Shown here: positions 10,934-21,261 of the stretch, piece after piece | How positions within the stretch are numbered: position 1 is the first letter of the stretch | Layout: each line of letters begins with the position of its first letter | DNA from: Globodera rostochiensis | Lineage: Eukaryota > Nematoda > Chromadorea > Rhabditida > Heteroderidae | Length of the DNA: 64,000 nucleotides | Reading direction: 5' to 3' | Assembly: GCA_018350325.1 (NCBI GenBank) | Contig: JAEVLN010000006.1 | Span: forward strand, 3,834,056-3,898,055 | Made by a program: the position numbers and the translations under genes | Notes under the pieces: generated by a model | Database searches by the model: none | The model's input: only the letters and a program-made list of their open reading frames with translations | What the model was told of the DNA's origin: nothing

Positions 10934-13900
10934 ATGGCATTTCGGTGCCGTCGTTTACCGCCAGAGCTGATCAACGAACTGATCAAGTTCGTTGATGGGC
11001 CGGCTTGCCGAAAACGGCTGATTTCCACAAACACTTTGTGCTATTTTTTATTGCACAACACCAAACGCGCTCATTGTTGGCTAGTTGATGTAGGGCATTC
11101 ATTTTTGATTTTTTTAGTAATTTCTGGTTCACAAATAAAAATTTTCAAGAGCCTCATTTTGCAGGCAAAAACCTCCTGAAAACGCCTTTTTAAATGCAGC
11201 TTTTTAGCAGTGGGAGGGGCCAACGGTGCCGGTAGACACCTAAAAATTTTTCCTCATCGCAACTCCAAAAACCACATTATGAGGGAAATCTTCAGATTTG
11301 GAAACCATTATTTGTTAACAAACGCCTTATTTTACAGGCCAATCATCTCCGTGAAGAACAGACACGATACGGCCCAAATCGATTACTAGCACTTATTCCT
11401 AGCCTCGATCACCACAGATCCGCCGCAAAGTTTTTCTGTGGCTTTGCTTTGGTGGACAATGATGGGCCTCCTGAAACTGCACGAGACTACGTGAGGGGTC
11501 ATGGACAGCTTCGCTTTTACATTTCATTGAATGGCGGCGAACATAGAGCTGTGGTGGGTTGAGCATGTTTTAGAGTCAAAATTACGAATTTGTTGATAGA
11601 AAACCAAAATTGGGAATTTAAGTCCGTTTGAACCGGTTCAAAATTTGAAAATTAAGGAAAAAACGACATAAGTAAACCAAAGCCCGAAGGGGGAAATGTT
11701 AGACAGTAAGGTGGAAAATGGCAACCAAAGTACCGCACACTTGACTACGGCGGCCAGTAGGTGGGGCGAGACTCCGGAAGAAGTCCGCGCGTGACCCGGC
11801 TGAGGGTCTCGCGCGCGCCCACCCCGCGGGGACCCCGCGCGCTCGCCCCCCAGTGGCGCTCGTCAGACTTCTTCCTCCGCCCTCCGTCTCGCCCCACTAC
11901 TTGCTCCGTCATCGCATGCTCGCTGTTGGCGACCCGTTACACGGCCTTTCATTATTATATCCGGCTTTTGTTACTTAAAAGTCGTTTTCCCTTAATTTCT
12001 CGGTTTTCCTTAATTTTAAAAATTTGAAACCTGTTCAAAAACCACTTTAAATTCTCAATTTTGTTTTCCTATCAACTAATTCCTAATTTTGAAAGCCAAT
12101 ATGTCGCCGACCCCCCCCCCTAAAAGTAAAAATCTTATTTTTGAATTTGAAAAAAAAGATTCAATGTACTTCGGCGCCGTAAATTAATGTTTTTGACAAT
12201 AATTTTATTTTCAAAACAGGTGCGTGCTTTTTTTGGGTCATCGAACACTGTTGGGGGAATTGCGACAACGTACAATTGTTCGTTTCTGTTCATCCCTTTG
12301 GAAGATGAGCGATGTGTAAGTGTTTATTAAAAGTGATGTTAATATTAATAAAAAAATTTCATTATGTGAAATGTGTCTTTATTGCAAATTATTGCTGACT
12401 TATGATTAGAGGACTCGATTTTCATGTTTTAACACATATTTTACAGAAAATAGGGGATCATAAGTAGGGTGGCGATTTATATGGAAATCCATATTTTTTT
12501 TTGCGCACTTGAAACGGCTTCTAAATGCCATAAATAGTGTTTTTAACTTTGGTTGGAGCTTCTAGAGCCATTTTATAATCCATATTTTTCATATTTCGCC
12601 ATTTTTCAAAAATTCCTTAACAAAAATGCGAAAAATACACACCTAAGGATCAATTTTTTCAAAATTTTCAAAAAATACGTCTGAGAATCGACTTTTTCAA
12701 AATTTTCAAAAAATGCACCCCTAAAAATTAAATTACTCTTATTACTTCAACTAGAAAAAACTTGACCATTTTTTGCTATATTTAAAAAAATTTTTATCCT
12801 TATTTTGTCCATATTTAGTCCATATTTTGCAATTTTTGTCCATATTTTGCGATTTTTTATCCATATAAATCGCCACCCTAATCATAAGAGAAGAAATATC
12901 TTAAAAAATCAAGAACATTTTTAAACCAAAAATGCACCCATAAAATACTTTTTTGACCAATATGCACCCTTAGTGGTGTAGATTTCACCAAAAATTTTTA
13001 TTTATTAAATTCTCAAAAACACCTAAGAGAAAATGAATAAAAATGACGAATTTGAAGGTTTTTGTAGAGAAATTAACTGGATTTGGCCAGTTTTTGGACA
13101 TTTTTTAGCCAATATTTTGGCACTTGTTGGGGTTTTTGGTCCATTTTTTGGGGGGTTTTGGTCCCGGTACACCTCGATTTGGCGCGCACGATTGGGCGCC
13201 GACAAGTTTTTTGTTAAAACTTTGTTCAAAGTCAACCAAACCAAACATTCTTGGTATCATTCGAAAGCCTGTAATAAGTAGAAGCTTATAAAGGCAAAAG
13301 CTAAGCGATTGGACTTAAACAATGAAAGTTATGACACCACAATTGGCACGAAACATGGAAATTTTTGAACGTTTTAAGCTATAACTTTTTTTTTGAAAAG
13401 ACAAATCGGTTAGCTTAAGCTTGATAAAAGGTTCAGCATACTAAGAGCTTTCGTATGATACCAAGAATGTTTAGTTTGGTTGACTTTGAACAAAGTTATA
13501 ACGAAAAACTTGTCGCCCAATCGTGCCGCGCCCAATCGCGCGCGCCCAATCGTGGTGCTCCGTTTTGGTCCATATTTTGGGGGGGTTGGTCCATATTTGA
13601 CGTTTTTTAGTCCATATAAATCTCGGCCCTCCCTTATACAATAGATTCTTTCTGTAAAAATTTTTTTGGTAAAGTTGCTCTATTTCAGCTGTGGGATCTT
13701 GCGTTAGTTTGCTTTCAAAACGACGACGTCATGTGCGAGAATTGGGACGCTTTGCTCGAAATTGTGAATAACCGACTGACGATGGTGGGTTAATTTTTTC
13801 CTCATTTTATGATTTGAATTTTAAAAATAAATGATTCCTAATAAGAAAAGTCAAGTCCAAACCAAATAAATAGCGTGGGTCACGGTCGGTTAACCGAAGC

Positions 13901-14368
13901 GAAAACCGGCTTTTTGGGCCCAAAAACCGAAAACCGGGGGTCGTAAAACCGGCCTAAGTTTTATTCGAAATTTTGAAAGAAAAATTCCAAAATTTTAGGG
14001 CAATTTCCCTCTGACCTGGAGGGATCGAATCTTAAAAATGTTGTTCTGATGCAAAATTCTGCAGAGACCAATTTCCTTAACAAATTGAGTCGAAAATTGA
14101 AAATTTCTCGGCTATCGGCACCGCCAATTCCCCCTCCCCTCAAAACCTGGACTTTGACCCAGAACCCGACCCAAAAACCTCGTTCGGGTTTCGTGTTGAG
14201 ACCGTGACCCACCCTACAAATAAATGTAAAATCTCAATAAAAAAAACCCTAAGAAAAAAAAATTCAACAAATAGAATAAATAAACAGGTACCCTTCACAG
14301 ATTCGTACATCGCAGCCGTTGCAACCGATCGGCGGGCAGGCTGCGACAGATTCCCCACCAAATCTTAA
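10934..14368 (+). CDS. F-box-like protein, five exons
   Basis: Exons 10934-11089, 11338-11553, 12220-12315, 13689-13784 and 14288-14368 join into a 214-residue protein; all four introns are phase 0. The start is the first ATG, giving MAFRCRRLPPELINELIKFV. LPPELINELIKFVDGPACRKR followed by LISTNTLCYFLLH resembles an F-box helical motif (L-P-x-E-L, then a basic segment and an LxxxN/CxxF stretch). F-box proteins are SCF ubiquitin-ligase substrate adaptors that bind Skp1. The rest (FFCGFALVDNDGPPETARDY, GGIATTYNCSFLFIPLEDE) matches nothing I recognise. No signal peptide. Intron 3 (1.4 kb) holds a hAT MITE and a palindromic repeat. The exon chain is supported by consistent phase and codon content; the F-box call is tentative. 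Confidence 0.6.
12465..12880. mobile_element. hAT-like MITE, TIR TAGGGTGGCG
   Basis: The ends TAGGGTGGCGATTTATATGG and its inverted complement (finishing CGCCACCCTA) are flanked on both sides by ATCATAAG (12457-12464 and 12881-12888). The 416-bp element lies inside intron 3 of the F-box-like gene. A partial relative of its right end is at about 13595-13630. Confidence 0.85.
13165..13550. repeat. Palindromic dispersed repeat
   Basis: The outer parts are inverted complements: ACTTTGTTCAAAGTCAACCA near 13220 against GGTTGACTTTGAACAAAGTT near 13480, with GATTGGGCG motifs outside. A related palindrome is at 39240-39530, and diverged single pieces are near 15550-15830, 37080-37310, 53500-53640 and 56765-56850. 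Confidence 0.75.
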
Positions 14369-15024
14369 CTAAGACGACCCAAGTGAAGTTGCGGATCAAA
14401 CGGAGTGTTTTTCAAATGTTTTAAATAATGTTAATTTATCCAAATAATTTGTTATGATTGGCAAATAAAATTTCGAGGCTTAAATTCTGAATTCACATTT
14501 TGGTTGGATAAAGTCGTCGAAATCAGCAAAAAATTAAATATTTAACGATTAATTAGAAACAAACAAATGGTAAAATTGAGTTGATAGAATTTAAAGATTA
14601 GCTTATGCGTAATGAGTAATAGCCAAAAAATCCCGTACTTAGCGTATGCGAATTTTTTAAAGTGCTTCAGTTTTTTATTTCTAAACAATAAGTATTTCGA
14701 TTAAATAAATACAAGTTTGATCAATCTTTCAAACTTAAAAATACGGTATACACAAATCTAAATATTTTTAACTCAAGCTCTCGATCTCGATGTTTCACTT
14801 TTGTTTTTAAATAAAAACAATAATTAAAAGGCTCTTTTCTAAACAAGTTTCTCTGCCCATTTTCAGCGCTGCTTTTTGACGTTTAATGATTAAAAATAAA
14901 TGTTTCTTTCGGATGATTTGTGTGTCTGTGTGTGACCGGAGCCGTGACCAAATTGGGTAATTAATTAACGTTTGGTTTGGACATAAATAAATGACAATTT
15001 TATTATGCACATAATTAGCCTAAA
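14369..15024. other. Intergenic
   Basis: The first part (about 14420-14520) resembles the region just outside the foldback arm (TTATGATTGGCAAA, then CACATTTTGGTTGGATAAAG). The rest is AT-rich with no gene seen. The promoter of the metalloproteinase gene must lie here, but no motif can be assigned. Confidence 0.5.
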
Positions 15025-16747
15025 ATGAAAATTCAGCAAAAATTTTTTCTACATATTGTTTTGACGCTGAATAATTTCATCGTTTTATTCGACGCTTTAC
15101 CGCTGAATAGAAATAGACGTTTTGGTAAAAATAATTACATTTGTTTTTATTTTTTTTGAAATTTTTCTTGCGCAAGTTTTTATTTTTTCATTAAATTATT
15201 GAATAATTAATATAATTGCTAAATTAATTTATGAAAATTTTTTAATAGAACCTCCTGCTCATTTTATTTAATTACCTAATTAAATTATACAAAAATATAA
15301 ATGCATTGTAAACAATTTCCTGTTTAAATTATTTTTTATACGATTTATGGATATTTTAATATATTAAAATATTTTTATTGAAAATTAAAATTGCAGCAAT
15401 CCCAGTGCATAAATGGACCAAGACGACACTAAACTGGCGCTTGGACAACGAAAATTTAAACAGTCGCGACCAATTTATAATACGGTATCATTTTTATGGC
15501 TACCACCGGCGGTCCGAGTGTCGAATTAATTAAATATTTTTAAAACTTAACAGATTTGGTTGAAATGTCGCCATAATGAAAGCTGTTGAGAAGTTGGTGC
15601 TGTAATTAAAAGCTGTTGCTTTGCAATTTAAAAAAGTTATAACCAAAAAAGTGAAAAACTAAAAAAGGGGCAATTTTTTGGCTTTTCTGGCCACAACTTT
15701 TGTGGGGTTTATTCGCTCGATTGGCTTCTGTTTGAAGATAGCTTCTACTCAACGAGAGCGTTCATATGATATGTGTCTCGACCAAATTTATTAAGTTTGA
15801 AAAAAGTTATACACATTTCGACACTCGGATGGAAGCGATCATTTTAACAAAATTATTTTTTTGAATTATTAAGTTATATAAAATTTTCAAGAAATACACT
15901 TCACCGAGCTTTTAATTTATGGGAAGAGGCTTCCAAATTGATCATTTTCTCTGAACTGATCAAACGGGAGAATGGAGCCGATTTAAATATTCGCTTTTTG
16001 CGCGGAAATCACGGCGACGACATGCCATTTGATGGACCAGGTCAATAAAAGCGTAAAATTTTTTCTAATTTTATAAAAAATTTTTTCTTTTTTAAAGAAG
16101 GGGTGATTGGGCATGCTTTTTACCCGCCGATCGGTGAATTACATCTTGATGCTGACGAAAAATGGATTTTAAAAGGGCTCAATGGAACTGATCTGTTTCA
16201 GGTGCAGTTTATTAAATTTTTTGTTAAATTTATTAAGGAAATTGGCTTTAGGTAAAAAAGCAATAAAAAGTTGATTTTAAAAAAAATTTAATTAGTTTAT
16301 TGAATTGAACAAAATATTATTTTAGTAAATTGATTGAACATAAAATTGAATATTTTAACATACCTATTTAGTTTTAATTAATTTCTTTATGCCGTTTTTT
16401 GAAAATTGGAAAAATGCAATTAAAACTGAAATATGCGCCCTTAAGTGGATGGCACTTTTCCAATGACCATAAAATGAATTTGAGATTTTGAACCTATAGT
16501 ACCTAAAAACGAGTTTTTTGTATCATCAAAAATCCACTTGTGGTGTTAAATTCTTTAATATCATTAGCAATTTTATTTTGATTTAATTCAGACATTGGCA
16601 CATGAAATTGGCCATTTATTGGGCCTGGAGCATTCATCCGATACGAGAGCCGTGATGTTCCCCAGAAAAAAGGAGCATCAGCCCGACTTTGAATTGGCGG
16701 ACGACGATGTTCGCGCCATACGCTTTTTATATCCAATTAAAAAATAA
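15025..16747 (+). CDS. Secreted matrix metalloproteinase, catalytic domain only
   Basis: Zinc endopeptidase of the matrixin family. Exons 15025-15124, 15397-15484, 15892-16040, 16098-16201 and 16592-16747 join in phase to 198 residues. Exon 1 encodes a likely signal peptide (MKIQQKFFLHIVLTLNNFIV, then LFDALPL). The domain begins at KWTKTTLNWRL, close to the family's KWxKxxLTYRI. FNLWEEASKL, NIRFLRGNHGDDMPFDGP, GVIGHAFYPP and GELHLDADEKW carry the structural Zn and Ca ligands. The catalytic site is HEIGHLLGLEH (HExxHxxGxxH), with the Met-turn in AVMFP. The last exon ends DDVRAIRFLYPIKK. There is no hemopexin domain and no PRCGxPD cysteine switch; only about 15 residues separate the signal peptide from the catalytic domain. 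An inverted repeat sits in intron 2. The family call is certain; exon 1 is inferred from phase and hydrophobicity. Confidence 0.88.
15510..15835. repeat. Inverted-repeat element in metalloproteinase intron 2
   Basis: GGTCCGAGTGTCGAATT near 15511 faces ATTTCGACACTCGGAT near 15816. Inner sequence (AAAAAGTTATAACC, AAAAAAGTTATACAC) resembles the palindromic family of 13165-13550. No target duplication could be read with confidence. Confidence 0.6.
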
Positions 16748-17230
16748 ATAATTTAATTAATATTTAATTAACTTTTAAAATTCGATAAAAAGAAATTGTT
16801 TTTTATAAATTATTTGCAAACATCCTTTTACAACCAAATGTGAGGGTAACTGTTCGTTATAAACTAATTTGGCAGATGCACCACAAAAAATTCGAAATCA
16901 AAAAAATGGAGGTTTTCAAGAACTCAAGATGTTCTTTTAATCACTACTAGTCCATGGAATTTTTTGTCGATGAGACCTTTTGTTTAGACCTTTTTTTCCG
17001 TGGAACCCCTTGTCCATTGAACGTTTGTCCATGGGACTTTTTGTCAGTGGGACCCTTGTCCATGGGACCTTTTGTCCCATTCATGGGATTTTTTGTACAT
17101 AGGACCTTTTGTTGAGACCTTTTTTCCAAGGATCCTTTGTCCATGGAACGCTTTGTCCATGGGATCTTTTGTCTGTGGGACCCTTGTCCATGGACCTTTT
17201 CTCCATGGAACCCTTGTCCGTAGCAGTGGA
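16748..17230. repeat. TTTTGTCC-type short tandem repeat (about 16940-17230)
   Basis: After the metalloproteinase stop, about 190 bp is plain AT-rich. From about 16940 there is a degenerate run of about 20-bp units built on CTTTTGTCCATGGGACC, with variants GTGGGA and ATGGAA. The same vocabulary recurs at 31930-32760, 39560-39700, 58360-58700 and 61305-61680. The long open frames on both strands are a by-product of the repeat. Confidence 0.85.
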
Positions 17231-18400
17231 CCTTTTGACCGTGGGCATTAAAATTTTAGTCATTTTCTCCCCAATGGAGGATATTCTGTCCGAATGATTT
17301 ACCTGTTTGGGTACGGGATTTTGCAAAATTTGATCACGGCCTGTGAACATGTTAATGTAACACAATCGGTGCAATCGTCCGATTTTCCACCAGATTTGAT
17401 TACACCGGCCCTAGGCTAATTTTTAAAAAAGCGATGGTTTGGCATTTGAGCATTTAATCTACTCGTCGAACACAAATTTTAAAACTCTTTTTTTTTGCAT
17501 TTGTCTTAGTGCCTACCCATTAACCTATTTATCTGTCCATTCGATCTCCAATCTCATCACACACAACCGCCACACCACCAACACATTTCACCGAATGGAA
17601 GAAGGGATTGAATGGGACGACGTCGGGGCAGACGTTTTGTACATACACACACACACACACACACACATAAAGCCCGACCACCAGCAGCACCACCGACGCG
17701 ATCGGTGCCCCCAGGCGTGGCGATCAATGCCCCCCCCTGGCGCAATCGGTGATCCCCCCCCCCCCAGGCGCCGTCCGTTTGTCCGACTAATTCTCGAGAA
17801 GCGCAATTTGTACTTTGCCCCATGCAAAACGATGGTGAACCTTGGCCTCCCCCCAACGTCCCATTCTTTTTCTTCTGATCAAGAACTTTACAGTGCTCTC
17901 GCGACGGATTAGAAAGGGGGGAAAATGAGGAATTTCTTTCATTTTTATCGTTGAGCTTTTATGAGTGTGTGTTGTGTGCTCTGTCGTCGGGCAAAATATT
18001 CTTTTTTCAAAATTTTTCTTTCACCCCGCACCTCCCCACACATTTTCATATATTCCTGTGTAATTTGGTGAGTATTTTTTTCTCCAAAAATGGATAAACG
18101 GCACTGTGCTCATGGACACATTTTGCCGCGATAGCTGTTTTTGACGGTTAATTTAAAAAAAAAACTTTAAAAATTTGAATAAAATAAAAATATTTAAAAT
18201 AGCCTTCCTGACCTCTAAAATAATTTGAAATTATTTTGCGGCTTGATGTGCCGATCCGAGAAGTTAGAACACAGAATGGTATCATGCCTTTCAATGTTTT
18301 TAGTTCATAACCAATTTGAGGTTTGTCTAATTGCGTTAAAAATTGGGCCGTAAAAGTTAAAATTTAAAAAAAAGTCTATTCTTTTTTCCGTGTTAGAACA
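17231..18400. other. Unassigned sequence with (CA)n microsatellite
   Basis: Contains a (CA)n run at about 17643-17668 and two C-rich tracts (about 17730 and 17755). A 157-codon frame (17439-17912) runs through these tracts but shows no family motifs, so I do not call a gene. Confidence 0.5.
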
Positions 18401-18600
18401 AAATGCCACCCGGTCAAAGTGCCAACCAGTCAAAATGCCAACTGGCCAACAAACGGCAAAAATGCCACCGGTCAAAATACCAACCAGTCAAAATGCCAAC
18501 TGGCCAACAAACGGCAAAAATGCCACCGGTCAAAATACCAACCAGTCAAAATGCCAACTGGCCAACAAACGGCAAAAATGCCACCGGTCAAACAACCAGA
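18400..18600. repeat. 58-bp tandem repeat, about three copies
   Basis: The unit contains CCAACTGGCCAACAAACGGC and AAAATGCCACCGGTCAAA. Starts of CCAACTGG are at 18438, 18496 and 18554. The repeat is open in all three forward frames, which explains the overlapping open frames here. Confidence 0.9.
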
Positions 18601-20061
18601 CCAAAAACGGTCAAGTGCCAACTTCGCCAAATTTTTACATTTACATTAAAAAGTATAAAGATTTTTTTAGACACTTTTCCGGCTGGCATTTGACCGTTGT
18701 TAGGCCAGGTTGGCGTTTTGAACTAGCGTCCTTTTTTCACATGTATTTCACACAAACGTTTTGCACGCTTCACGCCACCTTCACTCCTCCGTTTCCTGAC
18801 AATTCCATTCTTATCAAATTTCGATATAAATTTGCACAAATTTCCTCCACCATTTGACTCACATTTTATTTTAGTTACCCTATAAGGAAAAGCAAAATCA
18901 TTCACAAATTCTCTCCATCAGTGGGTAAAATTTTGTCGATTAAGATTTTAACCGAAATATTTAATCGATCGAGACATCTCGGTAAAATTTCGTCGAAAGA
19001 TTTGACCAAAATATTTACCGATCAAGATATCTCGGTAAGTCGACAAGATCACGAAAAATCCCGACGAAATCTTGATCGGTCCTCGGCTATACTTTTTTAA
19101 CGACTTCCTCTCTCTCGCTATGCCCTCAATAATGACGCGCCTAAAGCTGACTCCAATTTTCTCTGACTTTTTGCGCTTTAAAAATCATTGTTATCAAATT
19201 TTGACACCGATTTAAGTGTTCAATTCAATGTTCATACATATGTATGTGCATAAAATTTTTGATCCTCAAAAACCGATCGTGGGTAAGGCTATTGATCATC
19301 GAATTTGTCAAAAAGCAATGGGAAAACCATTGAATCGATCATTTTTTTGATGTTGTTAATTTTTTTAATACGTAGTTTGAAGAAGAATTTTCTTTTAATT
19401 TGGTGGTAAATATTTTGGTTTGTATCCCCCCCCCCACCCACTTTTTTGTAAAAGAAATGTTTTCATAACAGTCATGCAAAACGTGTTTTAGTCGTTTTTG
19501 GGTTCTGGAATCCGCAATTGAGCCATTTCGACCAATTTGGAATCCCGAACTCGAATTCGTGAATTTCAAAAAATTGTTCGAATTCGGGCCCGGCATTCCA
19601 AATTGGTCTCGAAATGGAGCTCATATTCCGACCCCAAAAACCCCTAGAAACACGTTTTGCATGATTTTAAACAAAAACAAAAAAACAATTTTTTTTTAAA
19701 TGGGGCAACAAACCAAAGTATTACCGAAGTGTTTTTATCTCATTTTTTGAATCAAATATCTTGTAGTTAGGTTATGTACCTCCCCCCAACCTTCACAACC
19801 CCACCCAGACTTTCAAATGAATTGAATGAACACAAAAGATTTGGATGGACAGAACACAAAAAGAGTCGGGGGGGGGGGGGGGGGGGGGATCCTCCGGCCG
19901 ATTTCGTTGCATAAAAAAAATTGTGTTCATTTATTGGCTCTGGGAAAGTGATCTTCTTCTTTATGCGCATTTGAGCATTTTTGAACAATCGATTTTTCCC
20001 CCTAACATCAAAAATAGAAAAAATTGTTTTTATTAGCTTTTAGATGATCCAAATTGCATTC
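18601..20061. other. Repeat-rich intergenic sequence
   Basis: 18900-19080 holds ATCTCGGTAAAATTTCGTCG-like inverted fragments. 19480-19650 is a copy of a dispersed repeat with GAATTCG inverted halves. 19869-19888 is a poly-G run. No gene seen. Confidence 0.5.
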
Positions 20062-20276
20062 TTTTTATGTCAATTTGTAACATGCCGTATACCACCTATA
20101 CTGTTTTAATTACCCATGGGTATTATTTTTCAATCTCTTCAGAAAGGGCGGCATTATTAGAGGGTGAGTAATTATTACAATAGGTTTTGTGAGTTCACCT
20201 ACTCAGAGAGTGTGGGATTATTACAGGTGGGGGATTAAAACAGTATATATGGTATGTTACAAATTGACATAAAAAA
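20062..20276. mobile_element. MITE with long terminal inverted repeats, copy 1
   Basis: The ends TTTTTATGTCAATTTGTAAC and its inverted complement extend inward to a shared ACTGTTTTAAT / ATTAAAACAGT motif. The interior (TGGGATTATTACAGGTGGGGG, CTCAGAGAGTGTG) matches 20751-20960 in inverted orientation. No transposase. Confidence 0.8.
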
Positions 20277-20750
20277 TCGGGATATTCTGAAATTCCGGAA
20301 TTTACTATCTGCACCTACATAAATTACCGTATATATGTATAAGATTAGAAGCAAGGAATTTTGAAAATCCGGTGTCGGGATTTGAGTTTTGCTGACCGGT
20401 TTAAAAATCCGGAAGTTTTCATGGATTTGTCGGGATTTGGGACACTAATCACTTGGAAAAACTGATCACATCCAGCCGTATATTAATGTGATTTTAAATT
20501 GTTCACTTTGAGTTTGGTCATGTTGGGGGTTCGTAGTACATAATTTATTTGAAACACCAATTTTGTGAAGAATATTAAATTTGGAAACGTTTTGGGCGGC
20601 GACAGGGACAGTCCAGCGCCAGTTAAAATTGTTTTTAATAACAATTTTCACAAGTTTTAAGCTACATAAAGTTTTTGAGACGATTAAGCTGGAGTTTAAA
20701 AGCTTTTTCTGGCGCTTGTCATTAAAAATTACTGAATAAAAACAGCAGGT

Positions 20751-20960
20751 TGGTACATACCGTATATACTGTTTTTAATCCTTCACCATGTAATAATCCC
20801 CCACCTGTAATAATCCCCCACTCTCTGAGTAGCTGAACTCACAAAACCCAGCCATTTTCACCTGTAATAATCTCCCACCCTCTAATAATGTCGCCATGTC
20901 TGAGGAGGTTGAAAAATAATCCCCCATGTGGGATTAAAACAGTATATACGGTAGGTACAT
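20751..20960. mobile_element. MITE copy 2, inverted relative to 20062-20276
   Basis: The termini CATACCGTATATACTGTTTT and AAAACAGTATATACGGTA are inverted complements. The interior AATAATCCCCCACCTGTAAT matches the neighbour in reverse. Together the two copies form a larger imperfect inverted repeat just upstream of the HMG-CoA reductase start. Confidence 0.8.
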
Positions 20961-21261
20961 AATTGGTACCAAAAAGACGGCGCCCAAACAGCGGTGGGCC
21001 GAGCCGAAATGGCAGCGACCAAAACGTCCCCCCGTCTCTCTTCCCAGAATTAACAATATTTCCCAACTGTCACCAAAACAAAAACAAAAAAATGCATCAC
21101 TTTTCGTCGAATTTAGAAGAGTGACGACATATATATTTCGCAAAAGTTTAAAATATTAAAATTGCAATTTTTCTTAATTTCCAGGCCCTGGACATATTTC
21201 AAAATTTATTCTTCAACTAATAATTATAGCCTTGTGAAGCGCAATTAAACTAGTCCAAGTA

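Noticed and set aside
17439..17912. 157-codon frame through the (CA)n and poly-C tracts
   Set aside because: The protein is low-complexity with no motif, and the overlapping minus-strand frames are equally long.
18400..18600. CRISPR-like array
   Set aside because: Units are directly tandem without unique spacers, and the genome is eukaryotic.
18390..18857. Overlapping frames across the 58-bp repeat
   Set aside because: The repeat is open in all forward frames; no conserved domain.
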